Of a DNA stretch of 64,000 nucleotides, positions 37,750 through 44,452 are shown piece by piece. The stretch's first letter is position 1, and every line of letters starts with the position of its first letter. A program made the position numbers and the translations under genes. The notes under the pieces were generated by a model. It had not been told where the DNA came from. It ran no database searches and saw only the letters and a program-made list of their open reading frames with translations. The stretch comes from Saccharothrix carnea (GTDB lineage Bacteria > Actinomycetota > Actinomycetes > Mycobacteriales > Pseudonocardiaceae): the NCBI RefSeq assembly GCF_003014735.1, contig NZ_PYAX01000009.1:248001-312000 (forward strand). The letters run 5' to 3'.

Positions 37750-38231
37750 CGGGCCGCGCTCTCCGGGTCCGCCTTGCGGGTCGCCGCCAGCCGCACGGCG
37801 TCGAGGATCTTCTCGTAGCCCGTGCAGCGGCACAGGTTGCCGGCCAGCGCCTCGCGGATCTCCGGGTCGCTCGGTCGTGGCACCCGGTCGAGCAGGTCGT
37901 GCGCGGCGACCACCAGACCGGGCGTGCAGAACCCGCACTGCACCGCGCCCGCCTCCACGAACGCCTCCTGGACGGGGTCGAGCCGGTCACCATCGGCCAG
38001 TCCTTCGACCGTCCGGACCTCGCGGTCCTGCACTTGGCCCGCGGCCACCAGACAGGAGCACACCGGCGTGTTGTCCAGGTACACCGTGCACGAACCGCAC
38101 TCGCCCTGCTCGCAGGCGTTCTTCGAGCCGGGCAGACCCAGTCGCTCCCGCAGCAGGAAGAGCAGGCTCTCGCCCTCCCACACGTCGTCGGCCTGCTTCG
38201 GCTCGCCGTTCACCGTCACGTTCACGCGCAT
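37746..38231 (-). CDS. Xanthine dehydrogenase, 2Fe-2S subunit
   Basis: A 161-aa protein with two [2Fe-2S] domains: a plant-ferredoxin-type cluster (CEQGECGSCTVYLDNTPVCSC near residue 40) and an alpha-helical cluster (CGFCTPG near 99 and LCRCTGYEKI near 135). It relays electrons from molybdopterin to FAD. It starts 2 bp after the FAD-subunit stop and overlaps the next gene by 4 bp. Confidence 0.95.
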   Translation of the reverse strand: MRVNVTVNGEPKQADDVWEGESLLFLLRERLGLPGSKNACEQGECGSCTVYLDNTPVCSCLVAAGQVQDREVRTVEGLADGDRLDPVQEAFVEAGAVQCGFCTPGLVVAAHDLLDRVPRPSDPEIREALAGNLCRCTGYEKILDAVRLAATRKADPESAAR

Positions 38232-38233
38232 GG

Positions 38234-39127
38234 TCAGGCCACCTTCTCGGAGTAGTCGCGCCAGGCCCAGTCGAGCGTGCGGCGGGCCAGCACGGAGAGG
38301 GCGTGCTTGCGGTACGCGGCCGAGCCGCGCACGTCGTCGATGGGGCTCGCGGCCTGCGCCACGAGTTCGCCGAACCGCCGTTTCACCGAGTCCGGCAGCG
38401 GTTTCGGCGAGTCCCACTGGTTGGTGGCGGTCAGCTCGGCGGACAGGAACTCCTCGGCCGCCGACGCGCGGCGCGGCGTGGGCGCGGCGCTGCCGACCGC
38501 GGCGCCGACCCGGTGCTGCTCCGGGTGTAGTGCGACGGCGAACGAGCACACCGCGATCACCATGGCGTTGCGCGTGCCGACCTTGGCGAACTGCTGGGGT
38601 GCCCGCGTGGTCGGCACGTGGACCGCCGTGATCAGCTCGTCCGGCTCCAGCGCGTGGCGCTTCACGCCCAGGTAGAACCCGGTGGCCGGGATGAGCCGGG
38701 TGCCCCTGGTGGAGGCGGCCTCGACGGTCGCGTCGGCGGCGAGCAGCACGGGGTGCGTGTCACCGGCGGGCGAGGCGGCGCCCAGGTTGCCGCCGACCGT
38801 GCCGCGGTTGCGGATCTGCGGCGAGCCGACCGTGCGGGACGCCATCGCCAACCCGGGCAGGCGCTCACCCAGCTCGTCGATGATCCGCGTGTACGGGACA
38901 CCGGAGCCGATGCGCACCGTGCCGTGGTCGTCGCCGTGGTCGCCGCCGTCGACGTCCCAGGAGCGGAGTTCGGCGATCCGGGTCAGGTCGAGCAGGGCGG
39001 CCGGGCGGCGGTGGTCGAAGTTCAGCTCCACCATCACGTCCGTGCCGCCGGCGATGGGCACGGCGTCCGGGCGCTGCGCCTTCAGGGCCAGCGCCTCGGC
39101 GAGGGTGTCGGGGCGGAGGAAATCCAT
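38234..39127 (-). CDS. Xanthine dehydrogenase, FAD-binding subunit
   Basis: A 297-aa CoxM/XdhB-type flavoprotein. The FAD loop VPIAGGTDVMVELN is near residue 23, NRGTVGGNLGAASPAGDTHP near residue 107, and a C-terminal CO-dehydrogenase-flavoprotein domain ends in AYRKHALSVLARR. It is first in the five-gene leftward purine operon and is divergent from the PucR gene. Confidence 0.93.
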   Translation of the reverse strand: MDFLRPDTLAEALALKAQRPDAVPIAGGTDVMVELNFDHRRPAALLDLTRIAELRSWDVDGGDHGDDHGTVRIGSGVPYTRIIDELGERLPGLAMASRTVGSPQIRNRGTVGGNLGAASPAGDTHPVLLAADATVEAASTRGTRLIPATGFYLGVKRHALEPDELITAVHVPTTRAPQQFAKVGTRNAMVIAVCSFAVALHPEQHRVGAAVGSAAPTPRRASAAEEFLSAELTATNQWDSPKPLPDSVKRRFGELVAQAASPIDDVRGSAAYRKHALSVLARRTLDWAWRDYSEKVA

Positions 39128-39235
39128 CAGCTACCTCGATGGGTGGAGTGCGCGGTGTGTGAGCCAGTACACAGAGCGGGGACGGTGATCGGCTACGGCG
39201 GTGCGCATGAATCCCAGGCTCCTACGATGAGGGGA

Positions 39236-39253
39236 TTTGTGCTTTCCTACAAA
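39236..39253. promoter_or_regulatory. Inverted repeat TTTGT-N8-ACAAA in the xdh/pucR divergent region
   Basis: Perfect 5-bp arms (39236-39240 and 39249-39253) lie in an AT-richer patch between the divergent purine operon and the regulator gene. The position fits an operator for the PucR protein or part of either promoter. The arms are short and chance cannot be excluded. Confidence 0.3.
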
Positions 39254-39301
39254 CACGATCGGACGAAGGTAAACCGGCGAGATGACGTGGAGGAGGCGCC
39301 C

Positions 39302-40780
39302 GTGTTGCTGGTTCGGAGCCTGCTCGGGATGCCGGAACTCCGACTTCGCCTCGTGGTCGGTGCCGAGTCCTTGGACAGGCCCGTGACCAGGCTCTACGGC
39401 ACCGAACTGCCCGATCCGGCCCGCTACCTGTCCGGTGGTGAGCTGGTGCTTTCCGGGCTGTTGTGGCATCGGTCGGCGGCCGATTGTGAAAAGTTCGTCA
39501 CTTCCTTGGCGGCGGCGGGGGTCGCCGCGTTGGCGGCCAGCCCACCCGATGCCGGTGAATTGCCCGCGGCGCTGGTGGAGGCGTGTGAACGGCACGGCGT
39601 ACCGCTGTTGGCGGTACCGGTCGACCTGTCGTTCGCGGCCATCACCGAACGCGTGGTGCTGGAGCTGGCGGCCGAACGGGTGGGTGACGCGGGCGCGTTG
39701 CTCGGCAGGCACCGGCGGCTGCTGACCGTGGTGGCGGACGGCGGCGGGCTGTCCGAGCTGGTGGCGGCCGGGGCGGCGGAGCTGGACGCGCCGTGCTGGG
39801 TGCTGTCGTGCACGGGTCACGTCGTCGCCGGGCCCGAACTGCCGGAGCCGGCGGCGCTGGTGCGCGAGTTCCTGGTGGCCGACCGGCTGCCGAGGGTGGT
39901 GCGCGGCACGACGTTGCTGCCGGTGTCCGCGCGCGGCGGATCGCGGCTGACGTCCTGGATCCTCGTGGTCTCCGGCGACCGCGCGCAGGACGAGGTGGCC
40001 GCCGAGCTGGCCAGCCTGGTCGGCGTGGAGCGGGCGCGGGTCGTGCAGGGGCGGGAGATCGAGAACCGCGCCGCCGGCCCCCTGCTGCGGCAGGTGCTCG
40101 CCGGTGGCGACGTGGCCGCGCGGATCGCGGCAGTCGGCTGGGACCCCGACGCGCCGCTGCGGGTGCTGGCGGCGTCGATGTCGGACGGGCAGGTCGAGCA
40201 GGCCGTCGCCCTGGTGGAGGAAGTGCTGGCGGCCGTCACGTCGACGTTCCTGGTGGCCGCGGTCGGCGCGGAGGTGTACGCGCTGGCACCGTCCGGGTCT
40301 TGGACCGATGGGGTGCGGTCGGCGTTGCGGACGCTGGAACCGGGTCTGCGCTCGACCAGGGTGCTGGTCGGGATCTCGTCACCGGTCGGGCACGCGGGGC
40401 TGCGCGGCGCGGCGGAGGAGGCGTCGCACGCGAGACGCCTGGGTGAACGGCGGACCGGTCGGACGTGCGTGGTGGCGGGGGAGGAGATCGCCCTGCACCA
40501 ACTGCTGCTGGCCGGCGTGCCGGAGGAACTGCGCCGCTCGCTGCGTCGACGGCTGCTGGGCCCGGTCCTGGACTACGACGCCGTGCACGGCTCGGACCTG
40601 GTCGGCACGCTGCGCGTGTTCCTCGACTGCTCGGGCTCGTGGACCACGGCCGCCGCGCGCCTGCACGTCCACGTGAACACCCTGCGCTACCGGGTGGGGC
40701 GGGTGGAGGACCTGCTGGGCGTGGACCTGTCGGAGTTCACCGAACGGGTCGACCTGTACCTGGCACTGCAAGCGGGGTGA
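39302..40780 (+). CDS. pucR: PucR-family transcriptional regulator of purine catabolism
   Basis: A 492-aa protein with an N-terminal PucR sensory domain (VTRLYGTELPDPARYLSGGELVLSG near residue 35), a GGDEF-like middle region, and a C-terminal PucR/CdaR helix-turn-helix (TLRVFLDCSGSWTTAAARLHVHVNTLRYRV). The family controls purine degradation, which matches the divergent xanthine dehydrogenase operon. GTG 39302 follows GGAGGAG at 6 nt. An upstream ATG frame exists but lacks such a site. Confidence 0.9.
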   Translation: MLLVRSLLGMPELRLRLVVGAESLDRPVTRLYGTELPDPARYLSGGELVLSGLLWHRSAADCEKFVTSLAAAGVAALAASPPDAGELPAALVEACERHGVPLLAVPVDLSFAAITERVVLELAAERVGDAGALLGRHRRLLTVVADGGGLSELVAAGAAELDAPCWVLSCTGHVVAGPELPEPAALVREFLVADRLPRVVRGTTLLPVSARGGSRLTSWILVVSGDRAQDEVAAELASLVGVERARVVQGREIENRAAGPLLRQVLAGGDVAARIAAVGWDPDAPLRVLAASMSDGQVEQAVALVEEVLAAVTSTFLVAAVGAEVYALAPSGSWTDGVRSALRTLEPGLRSTRVLVGISSPVGHAGLRGAAEEASHARRLGERRTGRTCVVAGEEIALHQLLLAGVPEELRRSLRRRLLGPVLDYDAVHGSDLVGTLRVFLDCSGSWTTAAARLHVHVNTLRYRVGRVEDLLGVDLSEFTERVDLYLALQAG

Positions 40781-40841
40781 GCCCCTCGACCGTAGTCCGC
40801 TTCGACTCAGTGCAGTGGCAGCGGGACGCGCTCCGGCAGGG

Positions 40842-40879
40842 GCCATCCCCGACCCGCCGCCGCGCAGGCCGGGGATGGC
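40842..40879. terminator. Hairpin between pucR and imm1
   Basis: A perfect 10-bp stem GCCATCCCCG/CGGGGATGGC (40842-40851 with 40870-40879) with an 18-nt loop lies between the convergent stops at 40780 and 40887. Confidence 0.6.
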
Positions 40880-40886
40880 GTCTTCC

Positions 40887-41240
40887 TCACCTCACCTGCT
40901 GCCACGGGACGAGCGTCGGACGCTGTCCGGTGGCGAGGAACTCCTCGATCGCGACGGCGAGGTCGGCGATCGGGATCTCGCAGTGGGTGGGGAAGTCGAC
41001 CCCGGCGTACCGGGGACGTCGGCGCGGGCCCTCGCCGAGACTGGCCCACGAACCGGTGATCACGTCGGTGAACAGCATCGCACCGCGGTCGCCGCGCACC
41101 CCGACCCGCACGTGGTGGTCCGGGCAGTCCGTGTGCACGAGAGTGGCGTCCTGGGCTGCGGTGAGGCGGTCGAGCAGCCGTCGCACGTCCTCGGCGGCAC
41201 GCAGTTCGTCCACACCGGACGCGAAGTTCGCCTGGATCAC
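40887..41240 (-). CDS. Imm1-family immunity protein
   Basis: A 117-aa soluble protein with the Imm1 pattern: HHVRVGVRGDRGAMLFTD in the middle, then FPTHCEIPIADLAVAIEEFLATGQRP and a terminal LVPW. Imm1 proteins neutralise polymorphic toxins, including nucleic-acid deaminase toxins. No toxin gene is in the window. The GTG at 41240 lies 2 bp beyond the DUF1996 stop and uses AAGGAG inside the end of that gene as its ribosome binding site, so the two are coupled. GTG 41246 would be too close to that site. Confidence 0.7.
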   Translation of the reverse strand: MIQANFASGVDELRAAEDVRRLLDRLTAAQDATLVHTDCPDHHVRVGVRGDRGAMLFTDVITGSWASLGEGPRRRPRYAGVDFPTHCEIPIADLAVAIEEFLATGQRPTLVPWQQVR

Positions 41241-41242
41241 GG

Positions 41243-42652
41243 TCACTCCTTGCACCGGCGGCCGGAGTTCACGCACTGCACCAGCCGGTTCATGATCTCC
41301 TGGGACATCACGTTGGCGAAGTCGTCGTGGTCGGAGAACGGGTTGTGCTCCTCCTGCGGGAACGCGTCGACCGCGTACTGCCCGGCGACCTGGACGTCAC
41401 GCGGGATGTCGTAGGTCAGGCTGATCCGCAACTGCGGCACGGCCTTGAAGCCGCGCGGGCACTTGCCGTTCTCGTTCGGGTAGACGATGTGGTCGCGGTG
41501 GTTGGCGCTGTCGGTGTTCTTGCCGTCCCAGCAGCTGGCGAAGTCGTGGACGCGCTTGACCTTGCTGCCTTCCGGGCAGATCGGGTACTTGTCGATCAGC
41601 ACCTTGTCCTCGAACCCGGTGCAGGTCCACGACTTGCGGGCGTTTTTCGGGCCGTTCGTGGAGACCTTGGCGTCGCCGTAGAGGACGCGCAGGAACTGCG
41701 GCATCGGCTCCACCCTGCCGACGGGGCTGCCGCGGAAGGTGATGTCGACGACCTCGGGGCGCTGGATCTCGCCCTCGTTGCCGGGCAGCTCGTTCTCGTC
41801 GCTGGCGCTCTTGCCGTCACCCTTCTCCGGCGCGTCCGCCTCGGCTTCCTGAGCCGCTTCGGCGACCTTCGCGTCGTTGGCGTCGCCGTCCTTCACCGTG
41901 CACGGCGCGAGCCTCTTCAGGCCGCGCGGGCGTTCGGCGACCCGGTCGATCGCCTGCACGATGCGGTCGATCGACGCGGTCCTCTTGTCCCGCAACGGCC
42001 GGAGCACGGTGTTGTTGACGAAGTTCGGGTCGTCGACGTCGGCGGCCTTGAGCTTGGTGTTGGCCTCGGCGATCTGGTCCTTCATCGCCTGGAGGTTGCG
42101 GTCGACCTCGGCCTTGGCCTGACGGGGCACGTTGCGCAGCTTGCGCTGCACGTCGGGGCATTCCACCTCGGCGCCCGCCGGCTCGCCCGGCTCCTCGTCC
42201 TCGTTCTCGCGGTCGATCCGCACCACCGGCCAGAAGTAGGCGGACTTGTCGCCGTTCTTGCAGGTGGTGTCGGCTTCGAGCAGGCTCTCGTCGGTCGAGT
42301 CGGCGTCGGTCGACACGTTGCCCACGTAGTCGTGCAGGTGCTCGGCGCCGTTGCGGACGCCCGGCTGCGCGATGAAGTTGTCCGGGTTGAAGTGCCCGTT
42401 CTCGTTCCGGCCGCAGTCCACGGTGAACGTGCCCGTGCTGGCACCGCGTTGCGCCCGGGGCGCCTTCACGTTGCGCTGCTGCTTCGTGATGTCGACGAAC
42501 AGGGAGATGTCCGCCCCGTCCGCCTGGGCGGTGCCCTGATCGCCGGTGGTGCTGATCGCGACGGCCAGGCCGATCGTGAGCGCCAACCCGGTCACGCCGG
42601 CAGTCAGCTTCGTGCGCCGGGAGAAGCGGTGCCGCCCCTGGTTTCGCGTCAT
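41243..42652 (-). CDS. Secreted DUF1996 protein with a charged helical insertion
   Basis: A 469-aa exported protein. A signal anchor (LTAGVTGLALTIGLAVAIS) is followed by DUF1996 blocks: NGAEHLHDYVGN (HxHD-like, residue ~110), YFWPVVRI, and later SCWDGKN...HRDHIVYP and CPRGFKAVPQLRISLTYDI. The two halves are separated by a ~150-residue Glu/Lys/Ala-rich, coiled-coil-like segment with no DUF1996 similarity. The domain is thought to be carbohydrate- or wall-related, but no activity is established. ATG 42652 was chosen. It is coupled to the Imm1 gene downstream. Confidence 0.8.
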   Translation of the reverse strand: MTRNQGRHRFSRRTKLTAGVTGLALTIGLAVAISTTGDQGTAQADGADISLFVDITKQQRNVKAPRAQRGASTGTFTVDCGRNENGHFNPDNFIAQPGVRNGAEHLHDYVGNVSTDADSTDESLLEADTTCKNGDKSAYFWPVVRIDRENEDEEPGEPAGAEVECPDVQRKLRNVPRQAKAEVDRNLQAMKDQIAEANTKLKAADVDDPNFVNNTVLRPLRDKRTASIDRIVQAIDRVAERPRGLKRLAPCTVKDGDANDAKVAEAAQEAEADAPEKGDGKSASDENELPGNEGEIQRPEVVDITFRGSPVGRVEPMPQFLRVLYGDAKVSTNGPKNARKSWTCTGFEDKVLIDKYPICPEGSKVKRVHDFASCWDGKNTDSANHRDHIVYPNENGKCPRGFKAVPQLRISLTYDIPRDVQVAGQYAVDAFPQEEHNPFSDHDDFANVMSQEIMNRLVQCVNSGRRCKE

Positions 42653-42840
42653 GGATGTGTCACCTCGTCGTAGGTACGCGCATGTGTGCGTTGAACCCCG
42701 ACCGCCGGTGGGCGGTGGACACACTGGCATACGTACCGCACCCAGTCCGCGACCTGACCGTTACCCGTTCGTTATCTCAACCGACCCCTATCTTCTGCGT
42801 CTCACGGGGGGCGCACTGGGAGACACCTGATGTCGCCCGG

Positions 42841-43170
42841 ATGTCACTACTCGTCTCGGGCTCGCTTCGTCGACACTCGGGACAAGCGAGGTTCGTCCAG
42901 GTGGACGAGTTCGACGAGAACACCTCCGTCGAGTACCTCCAGCGCGCGCTCGGTCCGCGTGTCACGTCGGACCCCGAAGCGGCCCGGGAACTTGCCCGAC
43001 TCTGCGGCGGTCTGCCCATCGCGCTGTCCGCGGTGGTCGCTCGCCTGTCCACGAGGCCGGAGCGGTCGCTGTCGAAAGAGGTCGGCGTTCTGCGCGACGA
43101 CAGGTTGAGGGCCTTGGTGTCGCACGACGGCGTGTCGGTCGGAGCGGTGTTCGACTCGTCGTACCAACCC
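42841..43170 (+). pseudogene. Remnant of an AfsR-like NB-ARC (STAND) regulator
   Basis: One frame encodes a ~110-residue piece with the late NB-ARC pattern of AfsR/SARP regulators: FVQVDEFDENTSVEYLQRAL, then PEAARELARLCGGLPIALSA, ARLSTRPERSLSKEVGVL and GAVFDSSYQ. The upstream P-loop, any DNA-binding domain and the downstream TPR region are absent, and the frame runs into unrelated sequence before the next gene. No ribosome binding site is seen. It is best read as a decayed fragment left by deletion. Confidence 0.6.
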
Positions 43171-43311
43171 CGCGCCCTCCCAGCCGGGTGCCCGTTGGCC
43201 CGGCTCCTGTCGGTTCGCTGTAGATGCCGCGTCACGCGCGCGGCGGGCTTCACCGCGTGCCGAGCGTTGCGAAACACTCCCGGGACCGCCGCAAAGCGAG
43301 AAGGAGTGCTC

Positions 43312-44241
43312 ATGCAACGCACACTCGGTGCGCTGGCAGCCGTGGTGCTGGGGGTTTCCCTCGTCGCCGCCGCGCCGGCCGCCGCAGCGCAAGCACGCCC
43401 GTTCCCCGCCGAGTTCGGGTTGCCGGACGGGTTCCTGCCCGAGGGCATCGCGATCGGGGCCGCGCCGACCGCCTACTTCGGGTCGAGGGCCGATGGGGAC
43501 CTGTTCCGCGTCGACCTCCGCACCGGACGCGGTGAGGTGTTCAGCCAGGGGCCCGGGACGGCGTCGGTCGGGTTGAAGGTCGATCGGCGCAAGCGGCTGT
43601 TCGTGGCCGGTGGGGCCGGTGGTGACGGGCGGGTGGTCGACGCTCGAACGGGAGAGATCCTCAAGTCCTACGAGTTCGCTTCCGACGCGAATACTTTCGT
43701 CAACGATGTCGTGATCACCGACGACGCCGCGTACTTCACCGACTCGCGCAAGGCGGTGCTGTATCGCGTCACGTTCGGTCGGCACGGCGAGTTGCCCGAG
43801 TCGCACACCGCGATTCCGCTGACCGGTGACTTCGTGCTGACCCCCGGCGTCAACAACGCCAACGGCATCGCGGAGACCCCGGACGGCAAAGCGCTGTTGA
43901 TCGTCCAGAGCAACACCGGCCAACTGCACCGGGTGGACGCGCGCACCGGCGTGACGACCGCCGTCGACCTGGGCGGCGAGGTCCTGACCAACGGCGACGG
44001 GCTGCTGGTCGAGCGCCGCACGCTCTACGTCGTGCAGAACCGGCTGAACACCGTCGCCGTGTTTTCCCTGGCCAGGGACGGTTCGACCGGGTCGCTCGTG
44101 ACCAAGGTCACCGACCCCCGGTTCGACGTGCCGACCACGGTCGCGTCGTTCGCGGGCCGGCTCTACCTGCCCAACGCCCGCTTCACGACACCGCCCACGC
44201 CCACGACGACGTACAACGCCGTTTCGGTGCCGAAGCCGTGA
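43312..44241 (+). CDS. Secreted SMP-30/gluconolactonase-like beta-propeller protein
   Basis: A 309-aa exported protein. The signal peptide ends near AAAAQA (residue ~27). Propeller-type repeats follow (GLKVDRRKRLFVAGG, NDVVITDDAAYFTDS, NGIAETPDGKALLIVQSN, GDGLLVERRTLYVVQN), resembling SMP-30/gluconolactonase/LRE proteins. The metal-site Glu and Asn expected of active lactonases could not be fixed with certainty. ATG 43312 has AGAAGGAG upstream, separating it from the pseudogene in the same frame. Confidence 0.82.
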   Translation: MQRTLGALAAVVLGVSLVAAAPAAAAQARPFPAEFGLPDGFLPEGIAIGAAPTAYFGSRADGDLFRVDLRTGRGEVFSQGPGTASVGLKVDRRKRLFVAGGAGGDGRVVDARTGEILKSYEFASDANTFVNDVVITDDAAYFTDSRKAVLYRVTFGRHGELPESHTAIPLTGDFVLTPGVNNANGIAETPDGKALLIVQSNTGQLHRVDARTGVTTAVDLGGEVLTNGDGLLVERRTLYVVQNRLNTVAVFSLARDGSTGSLVTKVTDPRFDVPTTVASFAGRLYLPNARFTTPPTPTTTYNAVSVPKP

Positions 44242-44247
44242 AAGTCG

Positions 44248-44281
44248 GGGGGCCGGTGCGGAGAAGTTCACATCGGCCCCC
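44248..44281 (+). terminator. Terminator of the SMP-30-like gene
   Basis: An 11-bp stem with one mismatch (44248-44258 GGGGGCCGGTG with 44271-44281 CATCGGCCCCC) around a 12-nt loop lies 7 bp past the stop. Confidence 0.75.
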
Positions 44282-44452
44282 TGTTCGCGGCATCACTCGA
44301 CTGGGTAACCTCATCGTCGCGTGGCGCAAGTGATCGCTGTCTCTTCGTAATAATGATCTTCGAGTGTTACCGTTCCGTCGCCGATCGGGTGAAGAAGAGG
44401 CAGCGTTCCTAGTGCTGCGCTGACCAGGCAACGGACGAGGCTGCGGAGCGCT

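Noticed and set aside
42655..43311. Reading the NB-ARC-like segment as an N-terminal part of the SMP-30-like protein, since the frame is continuous
   Set aside because: A signal peptide with its own RBS (AGAAGGAG) starts at 43312; an internal signal peptide would make no sense in a fusion.
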